DNA of 64,000 nt from Mytilisepta virgata (Eukaryota; Mollusca; Bivalvia; Mytilida; Mytilidae), in contig JAPWFG010000021.1 of NCBI GenBank assembly GCA_028015205.1, positions 2,728,001 through 2,792,000 of the forward strand. Reading direction: 5' to 3'. The position numbers and the translations under genes are program-made. Below the pieces are notes generated by a model. The model ran no database searches and was not told where the DNA came from. It worked only from the letters and a program-made list of their open reading frames with translations. This document shows, one piece after another, positions 10,871 through 23,102 of the stretch (position 1 is the stretch's first letter; the number at the start of each line of letters is the position of its first letter).

Positions 10871-11714
10871 AGTACCGTGGGGATGTGCAGCGGGTTTGCT
10901 TTGACTAGTTAAATATGATCAACATTTTGGATTATTCACCTTAGTTAAAGTGAGGTCTTCATAACGGAGAAAAATCTCGACAATTACAAAAAAGTTCATC
11001 GTACCAGATTCACTCCAATTCTTAGCAACCAGTTTTTAATGGTAGAGGATATTTTCCATAGAGAACCATCGACCGTTCGAGTTCTCGAATGACCACACCT
11101 AGTCGTAGCTAATACCACGAATTATTAAGACCAAATACCCAAGAATGGTACTATATATGCTAGGATGCCAATTTCTATGTACAAGATGTGCTTATTTTGC
11201 CGATTTACGAGTCCTCATTTGTTCTCATAGCCAAAACGGGTTAAAATCCAGCGCAGTAACCGAAAAGGGTGAAGCCAAAACCATCTAAGGACAGAGCTAT
11301 ACACGAAGGAGAGACATCGTGGTTTAAATTAACTATTTTTTATCAGAGTAAATTTAAAGTATCAGTTTAACGCAAGAATAAAAATATAAGTAATTAATCT
11401 GATTAAACCCTCGGGAGACCACCATCTATTTAATGGTAATTATAATTAATATCCTATAATACCAATTTAGCCTTTACTGTGAAAAACCGACGGTATTCGT
11501 GAGAGTCCACTATAAATTGAAAGTCTGCAAGAGCAAATTTTACAGAATTACACAAAAGTCCATACTTGTAGCCTTTACTCTGGAAAGATCTTAAGTAACT
11601 TCCAAGTTTCTGCAAGATATGCATGTGTCGTCGGTGGTACTTAAGGAAAAAATGTTGAAAGCCTAAACTAGAAACAAATATTTTGCAGACCAAATTCAAA
11701 TACTAAAGTAATAC

Positions 11715-11925
11715 GACATCAGAATATCAACAGTTTACATTAAAACTCTTGGTCAAAGTTACAGGGCACCTGTATAACTGAATTAAAACTCTTGGCATAA
11801 GTTACAGGACACATGTTTATCTGAATTCAAATGCTAAAATGACCAAAATACGACAGCATAATATCATCGTTTACATCAAAACTCTTTGCCAAAGTTACAG
11901 GGCACCTGTTTAACTGAACTGAAAT
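11715..11925 (+). repeat. Degenerate tandem repeat
   Basis: The phrase AAAACTCTTGGCATAAGTTA followed by CAGG.CACCTGTTTAACTGAA occurs three times in variant form at about 11745, 11795 and 11880. No coding content. Confidence 0.5.
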
Positions 11926-12190
11926 GAATTTTCGTCGCTTTTTGAATACATATACAAAATTTATAAGATATCCTTTTCAGCTTTTAAGTTAAGATCGATA
12001 TTAATGAGGATAACTGAAAGCATAAACCAAACACTTGTTTCGAAAGAAAATGAACCATAATTTTTGTAACAGTGAAATATATTTAATTCGACCAATAACT
12101 ATATCATGTATATACACAGAAATAAATAACTTTTGAAAACATAACGTACAAAAAAAAATCAGTTTTGTTCTTAATACTTTTTCTACGAAA

Positions 12191-14011
12191 TCACACACAT
12201 CTGCGTTTTTCCTGATGACAGGGTTCGTTTTGTTCACTATCTGACAGATATCTTTTTCTTGACACTGTTTCATTACTTGGCATTTCTCTTTGGATGTCGT
12301 CTTCATCTTCATGCTTTGCCATTAAATTCTGCATTTCATCTTTCGTGTCGAAATCAGAATCCTCCTGGCTTCCATACCTTTGGTCAGATGTGTTAAATAC
12401 ACGCCCATAAGTTTCTTCGGAATCATTCGTATTACTTGCAGAACATGGGTGAGTGCGTATATGTCGATCCAAATTCGTCTGTTGGGCAAATGTCCTGGGA
12501 CATTTATCGCAGCAGAATGGTTTCTCTTTGTTGTGGATGTTTTTGATATGGCGCTGTAGATTTGATGAAATACTAAATGACCGGTCACAAAATTTACACT
12601 TGTAGGGCCGTTCCCCGGTATGTGTACGCAGATGACGATTCAGATTGGCAGCTCTGGGAAACATTTTCATACAAAATTTACAAGTGTATTTTTCTTGTGG
12701 TGAAAGCTGTTTTCTTGGTTTTTCACTCTTTTCTAATGATAAAGACGAATATGTTGTGTTTCCTTTCTCCCTCTGCATCATATGATTCATAAAATTATCG
12801 ACGGAAGGATTTGGCATGTTTTTCATCATCATCTGCTGAAGAGCCGCCATGTTAGTGAAGTTCTGAATAAGATGTGTATTAGCCGTAAAATGGTCCAAGT
12901 GTGCAAATATTGGAAATGATTTTGGTGGTCCAAAGACATGGGTTTTCCTGCTTTCAGCTTTAGCTGTTGTCTTTACTGAAAGGTCCATCGGTAAAATGTC
13001 GGTCTGTGCTTTACTGGTTGGCTGTTTTAGTGATAAGTCACGAGGCAACTCATAGTTTGATGACATAAGCTTTTCAGCTTGATTATTGTCACTATCATCG
13101 TCACTTAAAAGTTCAACATCAACGTTTGGGGAATCGTCCTCATCTTCATCAATAATCAACCCTTCTCCACTAGAGGTACTCAAAGGAGAGAGAACTCTAT
13201 TGCATAATTTACTTCGGAGTGAGGTGTCGTTCGTTAAACTGCCTGGTGAAACGCTTCTGTTAAATTCTGTTTCCGTTCTATCACTGGACATACTATTTGG
13301 AGTTGCACTTCTGTCGGAAATTATTCCAGAGCTATCCAGCGATCTATTCTCATAACTTCCTGTAGAATTCGGTCGACCAAATTGCTGAAGCGAGCTTCCA
13401 TAAAATCCTTGCTGCTGATTAAAGCTGTATTTACTTTCTGGAGAAAAATTAATACCTTTTCCAGACATATAAAACTGTGTTGACATAGGAGTCATCGGTA
13501 CTGGCATTAATGGGTAGGTATACAAAGGCTTGGAATGTAGTTCTGAACTATTAATATTTCTTATTTTTATTGGTGATTTTGCCATTTCAAGTTTACTCTC
13601 AAAATTCTGAACACTTCTATCGTTTACTTTACAGCTTTGTCTGTGTCTAGATAGAGTCGATAAGTTAGGAAATGTCAGGTTACACTGAAAACATTCCATT
13701 TTTTCTTGACATTCTGTGTGCATTCGTTTGTGGCGACATAAATTTGAAAACTGTGTATATGATTTTTGACAAACGTTGCACTTATACGGCTTTACAGAAT
13801 TGTGCATATTCTGGTGTTGTTTTAAACCACTGGGTGATGTAAAGGCTTTATTGCAATCTGTACAAGAATACAGTTGGCCATCTGTCTGATCATCATCAGG
13901 GGTACGCTCCGGAGTTCTTTCAATGAAATTGAATTCGGTTGGAATATTTACAACTGCGCCAAATGGTGTCACTTCATCTGTGTTCTCCTTCTGAACAGAC
14001 CCATTTATCAT
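12191..14011 (-). CDS. MECOM: MECOM-type factor, large terminal exon
   Basis: 606 codons plus TGA (12191-12193). The acceptor on the minus strand (AATTTACAG, AG at 14013-14012) precedes ATGATAAATGG; the open frame continues 20 codons further upstream but that part is intron-like ([13 protein letters not shown]..). The C-terminal 80 residues after the last finger are acidic and end in a basic KRRCV. Confidence 0.85.
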   Translation of the reverse strand: MINGSVQKENTDEVTPFGAVVNIPTEFNFIERTPERTPDDDQTDGQLYSCTDCNKAFTSPSGLKQHQNMHNSVKPYKCNVCQKSYTQFSNLCRHKRMHTECQEKMECFQCNLTFPNLSTLSRHRQSCKVNDRSVQNFESKLEMAKSPIKIRNINSSELHSKPLYTYPLMPVPMTPMSTQFYMSGKGINFSPESKYSFNQQQGFYGSSLQQFGRPNSTGSYENRSLDSSGIISDRSATPNSMSSDRTETEFNRSVSPGSLTNDTSLRSKLCNRVLSPLSTSSGEGLIIDEDEDDSPNVDVELLSDDDSDNNQAEKLMSSNYELPRDLSLKQPTSKAQTDILPMDLSVKTTAKAESRKTHVFGPPKSFPIFAHLDHFTANTHLIQNFTNMAALQQMMMKNMPNPSVDNFMNHMMQREKGNTTYSSLSLEKSEKPRKQLSPQEKYTCKFCMKMFPRAANLNRHLRTHTGERPYKCKFCDRSFSISSNLQRHIKNIHNKEKPFCCDKCPRTFAQQTNLDRHIRTHPCSASNTNDSEETYGRVFNTSDQRYGSQEDSDFDTKDEMQNLMAKHEDEDDIQREMPSNETVSRKRYLSDSEQNEPCHQEKRRCV

Positions 14012-14954
14012 CTGTAAATTAAAATACAGAATAGAATTTATCATAGAAAATGTTTTAATTGGTATACTCAAGCATTTGCTCCGTTGTTTTAATTTTGACC
14101 CAACGATTTCTTATACTATCCGCAATAACGTTGATTGGAAATATAGTAAAAACATATCTTCCAGATATTTAAAAACTGCAAACGCATAGATTTTTTAAAA
14201 GAACATCTCAGTTAAACATGCATGTTAAATGAAATTTTTACCAAATAATTTTTTGGTGAAAATGAAGAATTATGTGTTTTAAGGTTCTAAAACTAAAACG
14301 CTTTCATAGTTAAGATGAGGACTGAATATTTGTCAAAATCATATCTCTTTCAGTCTATTTCCATAAGAAACAAATATAGGGGCTTGCAGGTGTTTTGGAA
14401 ATAAATAAACTGACCCTAAAGAAATATGAAAATAGATCTTCCCCCACAAATGCAATAAACAAATATTCTGTTAAATTTCCTTTTTTCACTTTTTTACATG
14501 AACAGACAATAATTTGTCACTGGTACTTTGATACGAAATGTCAAATACAAACATTCTAATTGTCAACTCCCCTTGTCGTTTCTGAGTCAAACAATCGTCC
14601 CCTTGTCAATAAGGAAAAACGGTTATTGCCAATAAGATTTGCAATTCGTTTGTAACATTCTTTAAAGTCTTCTCCCTCAATACAGTAACTATACAATATT
14701 ACAGTATTCTATATCATTTTTACATTACACAAAGTCACACAGATACTCCTCTAAAACTGAACTACATGTTTTTTGTTCGTATGGTTTGTGCAAATAAAAT
14801 TGCATTACTTTTTTAGGCCATAAATCGAATATTCTCTCTACTAAGTAACAGATATAAACAAAAATTTACCTCCAGTGTCATTCTCTTTTGCAAACTGATA
14901 TTTTCTCTGTTGTATATCTCCTTATTGAAATATTTAATAACTCTGATACACTCC
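12191..14954 (-). CDS. MECOM: MECOM/PRDM16 (EVI1/hamlet)-type zinc-finger transcription factor, C-terminal exons
   Basis: Minus strand, exons 14954-14870 and 14011-12191. Taking the exon beginning MINGSVQ as residue 1, the fingers are at ~48-70 (YSCTDC..H..H), ~76-98 (YKCNVC, with [14 protein letters not shown] as in EVI1), ~105-127 (C2HC type), and a second cluster at ~442-464, ~470-493 ([17 protein letters not shown]) and ~499-521. These match N-cluster fingers 5-7 and C-cluster fingers 8-10 of EVI1/PRDM16. Between them lie an acidic stretch (~288-308) and two CtBP-type motifs, PRDLS (~323) and PMDLS (~341). A DNA-binding nuclear repressor/activator is expected. Fingers 1-4 and the PR domain are not in the two exons and were not found up to 23 kb. 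One invertebrate gene usually stands for both vertebrate paralogues, so the symbol is approximate. Confidence 0.85.
14870..14954 (-). CDS. MECOM: MECOM-type factor, upstream small exon (short-form start?)
   Basis: 85 nt flanked on the minus strand by a pyrimidine tract plus AG (14956-14955) and a strong donor GTAAATTT (14869 down). One frame is fully open and joins in phase 0 to the large exon. It contains an ATG at 14881 in good context (A at -3), giving MTLE before MINGSVQ. The exon may therefore be the start of a PR-less short form, with its first 73 nt as leader, or an internal coding exon. No finger motif is in it. Prediction rests on splice sites and phase only. Confidence 0.5.
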
Positions 14955-17900
14955 CTGTAAAAAGTAACAATGTTAATAAAAAAAATCTTACAGAATACAA
15001 AATATCATTATTGCTATTAGTAATTTCAATTTCAATTAATAAAGAATTGAATTAATATATTAATAATTTGTTTCAAACCATATGTACGTGTCCGTGAAGG
15101 CAATATCCCAGCTTACCTATAACACTGCTTATTCTATCATTGTTGAATATTTCACTCTCGTTCAGACTTTTATAGGTAGAAATATTCAGTCGAAGTTACT
15201 TACTTTCATACTCCTTTGTAGTAATGTAAAGTAACACTCATTACATTATTGTCATATTACATCTACTGTTATTGGTTATAATCCTTTAAGTATATTTTAC
15301 GTATTTTTATATTTTTTATCTGTGAAAATCTGATTCGTCCATATATGATAATGTCATCTATAAGATTATCTTAATTACTAACAATAGCTACCTGGTGACA
15401 TGCACCCATCACCTGTATAAAATAGGTATTAATTATCTTTGATGTTTACCTGTACAGATTACATTATTTAATTAGTTAAGTACTAATCACAGAACTACAA
15501 TCACTTTCAATCTGAAGATGTTATTCACACTTTATAAAGATTATTTCAAGTTTTGTCATGTCACAGTTACCATCACGATTAAAACTCTTAGTAACAAAAT
15601 CACTGAGGAATATTTTCTCCACAAATTATTATTTGTTTTAACTCGTGTATTCTGGTTATCATCATTAAATATTTCAAGAAGATTATAAAATCTTTGAAGA
15701 ATTATTCCGAAAATTTAAAGTATATATATATATATTTCACGTTAGGTTAAAAAATGTTTTGAATGTATCTTATAAAATATCAGACCTATTCGTGAGCTTG
15801 ACGTTGTCTTTGTTGATTTCTATATATACTACAATAAAACTGATTTCATTTAGACTTATATTTTGAAATAAAATATCGAATCTCAATTCTAAAGTGAGTA
15901 AAAACTATTGAAAATTTTAAACATTCTGTAATATTACAGTTAACTACATAAACATGGCATGAAATTAACCTACCTTCTATATCTTTACTAACTCGTTCGT
16001 TTGTACTGATATTACAAATTTTCACTTTTTATTTAAATGTACGGTTTGCTCAATTTCACTTTTCGACTCCTGACATACGATTGGTCATTTGTCACCCAAG
16101 CCCGAGACTCATCAGACATTGACATCCAAGCGCAGGTTCTTCACTTAACATGACATCCAAGCCCATATCAGTGTCTTTTGTTTCATCATTTATCACTCAA
16201 TACCGTTACGTGTCCACATGTATGTTAACAAAATGTTTAGAAAAAAGCTAATAATAGTAATAGTTGATTAGGAAAATAAAATAATATGCTATTTTCGCTG
16301 TTGGCGTGGCCAATGATGCGAGCGTTGCAATAGTGATACCATATCCAGTCTTTTGTGTGTGTGTGTTTTTTCAAATATATGATCATATATGACTGTATGT
16401 GGTTTTTTTTTTTTTTATAAAAACAGAGGTAAAACCAGCCGAGTCTGTTGCATTAACTATTACACTAGGACTACATAAGAGAAAATACAGGAACCTAAAA
16501 TTGACTTTTTTAAATCAAAAGAGAACATTGTCTTATTTTACATAATTGAGCTTTGTAGAAAACACTGTTATATTTACACATGAGTTAATGTTAAAAAATC
16601 TTCACATTTCAGTGGCATACATCCCGATATTGCAATTAAACTTTATTCATTTGCAATATTAACACTCATGTGGATCAAAGGCAAACAAACAAACTTTACA
16701 GATACACAAACACAAGGATTGGTCCGGGGGATTGGTTGAGAATTATTAATTTGGATACTACACATGAATTGTTTAAGTAATAGTCTAAAGATCTATAAAT
16801 ATGTGGTAAAAATTAAATTTAGGTTCATAATCGTTTTCATCTAGTTATGTTGGTATTTTATGTCTTAATTTCTAAATAAAACATGTAATACTGAACTGCT
16901 TTACTTTGAATGTACCACTAATGACAAAAAAGAACATTGTTGAAAGTTTTAAACATCAGTCACAAGTGTAATGTGGAGTGTGCTGTGCCTGTGTTTTTAA
17001 ACAGTAGTTCTAAAATTAAAAGGAATTCTGAGTGAAACTTCATGTTAAACATATTAAAACTAAAGGATGTTATAACAATGCCAGGATTGCCGTTTCATTT
17101 ACTGTACCAGAGTTGTGGGGGAAATTGATTTATTTCCTTTCTCCAAGACCAAGCCAAACTCAGTTTAGAAAAATTAAACTTGTAATGTGTAGAACTTTGT
17201 TTTTTTCTTCAGTTTGCTCCCCGAGAAATCTAAATCTAGAAAAGCCCCCTACCAATTCAGGAAAATGAAATAAACTCATGGGTTGAAGTTACCCTAGAAA
17301 ATAATCCAGACAGAGCTTGGTTCTTTGTATTCAGAAATATATTCTTGAGCTCTTTAAATTCAATTTAGCACTTGTAACAAATAAAATTGTTGAATTAGAA
17401 AATATAATAAAACCCAGTATAAGATGATACTTCTATTTCAAAATTCTTTGTTTTGGGAAAACCACTGGAGAAAAAATGGTAACATTTTAAATGTTTTTTT
17501 TTATTTGCTTACTTGTGTTGGTGGTTTAAGTAAAAATTGGAAGTAGAGGTTGTTAGTGAGGGTTGAATGCATCAACAATGACAACATGAGTATGTGTTAT
17601 AAAGGGTATCTTGAATATAAATAATATAAGTTTTAAATTTGGAGGCATAATTTCTTAAATAAGTTATGAATTGTTTTGAAAATGTGTTTCATCTTTTTAT
17701 CCATTTAACCCTTAGTGAATCTAAATGCATGGTTGTTATTTTATCAAGGGATCTATTGAAAATGTACCATTTAGGATTCAACCCCAAAAAAACCATTTCA
17801 TGCAAAATTCTAGACCATGCTTATGTAAGCCTCGAATACTTTTTACTATTTGTTACTTATTTTTTCATTAGACAAACATATTTCAACAAATATAATAAAA

Positions 17901-18700
17901 CAAAACAAAAGGTGTTTCAACATTACATTCTGGGCAAAGGGGAATAACTCGTGTAAAACGTTAATAATTTTGACCCGCTTCAGATTGAAAAGGATCAGAG
18001 GTTTTATAATTAGAATATCTTACGAAATAATAATTGAGATTACAAATCGTACATATAAAATCTATTACCAGCTTACTATTCAGTTCGTCAATTACAACAT
18101 CTTCAAAGATATGAACGATTTTGTCGGCAACAAGTTCAAAAAATTGTCTGCAGCAGGTCCACTTCTATTGCGATTTTTGAAATTAAAGAACTTAATTTAT
18201 CTACAACATTATTAGAGAACGGAGGTACCTGTATTCAAAGATTGTTGCATGAAATTTTATTTGAAAAAGTACAAACTGATCGAGTACTGGCAGGTAGATA
18301 ACAATTTTCAAAATCGCAAATCTTATGTTCAGCGTGACAGCTGCGTACAAAAAGAGTGAATATTCCGGCTTTTGTAATGAATGTTATAAATTAAAAAATG
18401 CTTATACAACTGACCAGATTAATATCTTAAAAATCTTAAGCATGTAATGGATTTATTTGTATTTCATTTTCATTTTTTTTTTAAAGAAATTAACTGCCCA
18501 TTTCAGGATTCCTTACTTCCGTTTCCGGCGAAAGAAACTTTTTCTAGCCTTAGTATGTAACACCGTGGCCATATTCGCTTTAACAAATAAATTCACTTTG
18601 GATTGCATAATGGCTGCACCCATTAAACAAAGACTTTTCTAAATGACCCATATGTATAAAATGCATATACTCCTATAGTGCTCGCTGCGCTCGGTATAAA
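14955..18700. other. Long AT-rich non-coding stretch
   Basis: Searched on both strands for zinc-finger, PR-domain or other recognisable exons and none was found. It contains simple AT runs (for example 15721-15736) and scattered short frames such as those near 17032 and 17850 with no family match. It may hold the promoter or long first intron of the minus-strand zinc-finger gene. Confidence 0.4.
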
Positions 18701-18762
18701 AAATCGTACGGGTCTGTTGAATGTACATAATTTTTCTCCACATGTTATTTATTGATCAGAAG

Positions 18763-19215
18763 AAGCTTCTGTCAAAGTTTGGTAAAAATCCAGGATGGCT
18801 TAAGAAAGTAATTAATGTTTAAAAAAATTTAACTGCAGACAGTATGTTATGTTAACTGGGAGAAAAACTAAGTCCATTTATAAGTAAAATATGAAAAAAG
18901 GGGAAACAAATTATTACAAAATTTCCCCCCGGATACCACATTTGATCATGAACAAGCTTCTGTCCAAGTTTGGTAAAAATCCAGGATGGTTTAAGAAATT
19001 AATTAATGTTTTAAAAACTTTAACTGCAGACTGTATGTAATGTTAACTGGCATAAAAACTAATTAAGTCCATTTATATGTAAAATACGGAGAAATGGGAA
19101 AAAATCATTACAAAATTTTCCTCTGGATACTATCTTTTGATCATGAACAAGCTTCTGTCCAAGTTTGGTAAAAATCCAGGATGGTTTAAGAAAGTAATTA
19201 ATGTTTAAAAAATGA
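18763..19215 (+). repeat. ~190-bp tandem repeat, about 2.3 copies
   Basis: Units begin at about 18763, 18954 and 19147, each with AAGCTTCTGTCCAAGTTTGG followed by TAAAAATCCAGGATGG and GTAATTAATG. Spacing is 191 and 195 bp. Divergence is low, so duplication is fairly recent. Confidence 0.8.
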
Positions 19216-19239
19216 ATGTAAATGTTGACGCCACCGACT

Positions 19240-19975
19240 ACCTTATTGCCCGTTTACAGATGCTATACAATAATTCTATGAAGAAATTAAATCCCCAAAA
19301 CCTATGAAAGAGAATGCAAAAATTGAATGAAAGAGGAGTTCAGATAACAAGCTTAAATTTACAATATTAGAAATTCAACCCCTGTGAACTCCAATTTTAG
19401 AAAATTAAAATTATAAAACCTTATTGCGCATCTACATATAGTGCATGACAATAGTCGTAATTAAATGCATAAATTGAAAAATGAAAGATGAGTTTACGTC
19501 ACAAGCTACAATTGACAATCAACCCATGTGTGCCCCAAATTCAGAAAATTAAAATTCGAAGACCTTTTTGCGCATATACATAAATTGCATGACAAAACTG
19601 TATAGAAATAGAATGCATAAACAGAAAAATAAAAGAGGAGTTTACATCACAAGCTTGAATTGACAATTTATGAAATTCGACCCCTGTCGGTCCCTATTTT
19701 AGAGAAAATTATAAATTTTTCATATGATGCATGACGATACTGCATAGAAATAAAATGCTTAAATTGAGAAAATGAAAGAGAATTTTACGTCACATGATTC
19801 AATTGACAATTTTCTAAGTTTGACCCCTGTAGGTCCCAAGGTTAAAAATCAAAATTATAAAACCTTATTGTGCATCTACAGGTGGTATGCAACCATTCTA
19901 TATAAAAATTAAATTATTAAAGCCAACAGTGAAGGAGGAGTTGATGTCACAAGAAAATGTGATGGACGGACGGAC
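19240..19975 (+). repeat. Degenerate tandem repeat, ~145-180 bp units
   Basis: Five diverged units recognised by CTTATTGCGCATCTACAT-like and AGAGGAGTTTACGTCACAAG-like phrases (about 19240, 19421, 19563, 19715 and 19864). It ends in a GATGGACGGACGGAGACA-type phrase often seen at the ends of bivalve dispersed repeats. Probably one composite dispersed element with the array at 18763. Confidence 0.6.
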
Positions 19976-21159
19976 GGAGACAATCGCTATACTCATGTCC
20001 CATTGCATGGTTCCTTCGAACTGTCTCCAGAAGAAAACACTGAGATAACTAATACTGTTCTTGAATAATTGAGAGTAAAAAAAATCAATTAGGTTGTCTT
20101 TGCTTAGTATTAATTCTCCACCTTATTATATTATTACATGCATGTAAACTGTTTCCACCTCTCTTGCTCCTGTGTTATCTAAGTTCTTCTTTTTTCCTTT
20201 TGTTTGTTTGTTGTTTTTAATTTATTAATTTGGTTAAAAGATTCTTATCATCATTCAATCTCATTTTCTAACAATGTATCAACCAAATTATGCATCCATT
20301 TTTTTCTCCCTCCCTTAAAGAACAATTTTAGTTTAAGTTTATTCCAATCAAACAGTATAATATGATATAATAACTAGTGAAATTATTTTTCATTTATAAA
20401 TGTATTTATTATAGATTATTATATCTAGTAGCATATTCCACCCCTCAAAGTTTTCAGTTGAGACTACATTAGACTCTTCGGATATACAAATATTCTGCGT
20501 TATAATCTGCAACAGAAGTCCATTATATACACTCTAGCTGAATGCTTTGTGAGTTGACTGAAATATGCTTGTAAATAATTTTCCATTTATTAATTGTCTT
20601 ATACATTTCATCTTGTAATTGTTTGGGATAGGATTTATATAGGCTCTGCCTGTTATCCAATACCCTTTGATTTACATCAATAAAATGTTTGAAAGGAAAT
20701 CGCTATATCACGAACTTTCTTCGAAATAGCGGGGATAACAAGAATTCTCATTTGACCAAAATAAAATTGTGCAAATAATGAAGTATGCTTTTCATAGGAA
20801 CACTTTATACATGGAAATGAAAAAAATGCTATGACAATACCCTCCCAAGACCAAACATGAAATAAGGTTGATAAAAAAACATGAGGTAGTCTTGCCGCTT
20901 TCCGTGTTGATCAAAAACCCAAACTACAGGTGATGTCCATGATGGACCCAAACATTCTGATGTCACATTCTTAGTTTTAACGTTGTTAACGTTCGAAATT
21001 TGAATTAGTTACAGAGGTATTTCTGCGTTTTGGATATCGAAGAACACGAAGTACGAATTAACTTGATATCTCACCCGACAGACAGACCCCGGACACAAAA
21101 TAACATAAAAGAGCACAAAACACAAACATTGTCGAATGGATTACGTTTTTTTATTGCTC
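19976..21159. other. No gene seen; possible retroelement 3' end
   Basis: AT-rich. A segment near 20560-20690 ending in CATCAATAAAATGTTTG looks like a LINE 3' untranslated tail, but no reverse-transcriptase frame is attached. Weak. Confidence 0.35.
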
Positions 21160-21560
21160 CTTAGGTATATTTGTCCTCTTTGGTACCATGCCATCGGTGG
21201 TGCCACAGGCAGGTCTCCGTCAAAAAATGGAAAGTAATTAGTACTTGGAAAATTAAAGTCGTCCCTTTTATCATAAATTTTAGTATGTATCTCTCCATTT
21301 TCGATATTTATAGCAAGATTTGCTTTTCGTATTACCTTTGTTCAAATGTAGCTCCTTTGGATAAATGTCTTTTGCATATTTAAGAAGCTCGGGAGTTATC
21401 AACAGTAAGTACATCATCAAGATACCTGCAGTTGTTAGAAATATTAATTAATTTACCATGATTTTGTATTTCATCTTCAAGGAGTTTTTTCATAAATAAA
21501 AACTTTTCATAACAATATATAAAAATAATTCGGCAATTATATAATTTTCGTCGGGTTCAT
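21160..21560 (-). pseudogene. Penelope-like reverse transcriptase remnant
   Basis: Minus-strand translation gives NCRYLDDVLTV (the catalytic aromatic-x-DD box, ~21400-21440), KYAKDIYPKELHL (~21350-21385) and then, after frameshifts and stops, IYDKRDDFNFPSTN (~21240-21285) and a DGDLPVAPP segment (~21195). The same order of blocks occurs in the remnant at 31390-32560. Highly degraded and not translatable as one frame. Confidence 0.65.
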
Positions 21561-21579
21561 CATATAATTCAACCTTCAT

Positions 21580-22335
21580 CGAGAACTGTTGCTTTCTCGT
21601 CGTCCTTTTTAACCGCAGCCACTATCAGAGACTGGAATTCCTTACCTTCAGAAATACAGGAATCTACGACTGTAAAGGTGTTTAAAGAAAAGTTGTTAAA
21701 TGTTTTTATTCTCGAGTCTTCCCCTAGGTATTTCTCATTTGTCACAGGAATTGGTAAAATATATCACACTCGGTTACGATTGGGTCTAAGTGACTTAAAC
21801 GATAATTTATTTCACCATAATTTACTACCTTTCCGAAATTGCAATAAATGTAACCTGGGTACCGAGGAAACCATTGATCACTATTTACTACCATGTTCTG
21901 CCTACAATAAATTACTAAAAGGGTTATTTGATACAAATTTTGTGTCCTTGGGTTGATTTCAGTTTGTTTGTGAAAAACTGTAACGAATATATCGTACACA
22001 TACATCTGTGTGGTAGTGATGATCTTTGTTTAGAATATAATTTCAAACTAATTTACGCTATATTTGAATTTCTTGTAACTTTTGACAAAAGAGGTTCTAT
22101 ACGTAATCAAAATAAAAACATGCACATAAATTTTGTACTTTTTTTATAACAAAATGTATAGCGTGTTGCTTACATATTCTAGTATATGCTATTTGTACAA
22201 TTTTATGTCTTTTTGTTCATTTTCTTTTGTTTATACTGTTATATATTTGTTTGTCGTTTTTGTATATATGTTGAGGAGAGCTAATCGTGGCCTTCTGGCT
22301 GTTAGCAATCCTTTATAAATAAATAAAGCATTATT
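21580..22335 (+). pseudogene. LINE ORF2 C-terminal fragment and 3' tail
   Basis: A plus-strand frame gives ATIRDWNSLP (~21615-21645), FKEKLL (~21680), HTRLRLGLSDLNDNLF (~21764-21812) and CNLGTEETIDHYLLPC (~21850-21898). These are the conserved C-terminal blocks of jockey/CR1-type ORF2 proteins, including the CCHC-like cysteines and His. The frame ends at 21955. The AT-rich tail closes with TAAATAAATAAAGC near 22318. 5' truncated, and it abuts the Penelope-like remnant in opposite orientation. Confidence 0.75.
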
Positions 22336-23064
22336 TTATAGGGAACCATTTCACCGTGAGGTAGCAGGGTGTCATGGTGGATATGCTTGTTAAAACGATG
22401 TTCCCTGAATCTTAAACTCAAATTTAGAAGAACTATTAGATCTGTATCTACTTTTTGTCAGTTGCTGAGGTCACCCATTCCCATGTTTAGTAATATGGAG
22501 CGACCGTTATTACCAGCAACATGGGTATGATTTTGTGTCGATGTACGTGATATAATTCTTGTATTGGCTTGAATCACAGAGCATTTAAGCAGACCTCTAT
22601 ATAAGGATATTTTGACACTGTTTTTTAAAAATTCATAACAGTATATAGAATATCCATTCTACATGTATATTAACAAAAATTACTTGAAATACACGTAGCT
22701 TTCAAACTCCGTTCAATATTTTTATACTCTTCGAAATGTACACATCTTGTGCATCAAAACTGCTATCAAAGACTTTTTTATATGAGTGCAGACTACATAT
22801 CAAACCGATATATCAATATCAGACTTGCAAAAAGTTTGTTTATCATGCTAAATTGATATTTTTTACCTCTGCATTTATATACTAATCATCTGTATATGTA
22901 CATATACATGTACAGTGTATGCATTGTTATCACACGGGAAAACTACCCGAAACTCAGGTAAAATTTAACAGTAAAATTATAAATCTTCCTTATCAGAATT
23001 TATATATAGACATGCGTTAAAGTGAACATATCAGTAAATTACGACATAGTAATATAACATAATT
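22336..23064 (+). other. Upstream region of proton channel gene
   Basis: No coding signal. A repeat phrase AATGTACACATCTTGTGCATC near 22735 recurs at 25758 inside the proton channel intron 2. A core promoter cannot be called with confidence. Confidence 0.4.
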
Positions 23065-23102
23065 ATGGAGGATTCGACAGAAGAGGAACAATCTGATACA
23101 AG
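23065..23102 (+). CDS. HVCN1: Hv1 exon 1
   Basis: ATG in context AATTATGG (A at -3), then an acidic MEDSTEEEQSDT segment. Donor GTATGT at 23103. It leaves 2 nt (AG) that join the next exon to make Arg13 of TRWQDKW. An upstream start was not found. Confidence 0.75.

Noticed and set aside
13086..13355. 89-codon Ser-rich plus-strand frame
   Set aside because: Antisense of the acidic/serine stretch of the zinc-finger exon.
17032..18642. Short plus-strand frames (78-121 codons)
   Set aside because: Phe/Ile/Lys-rich with no motif; expected by chance in AT-rich DNA.
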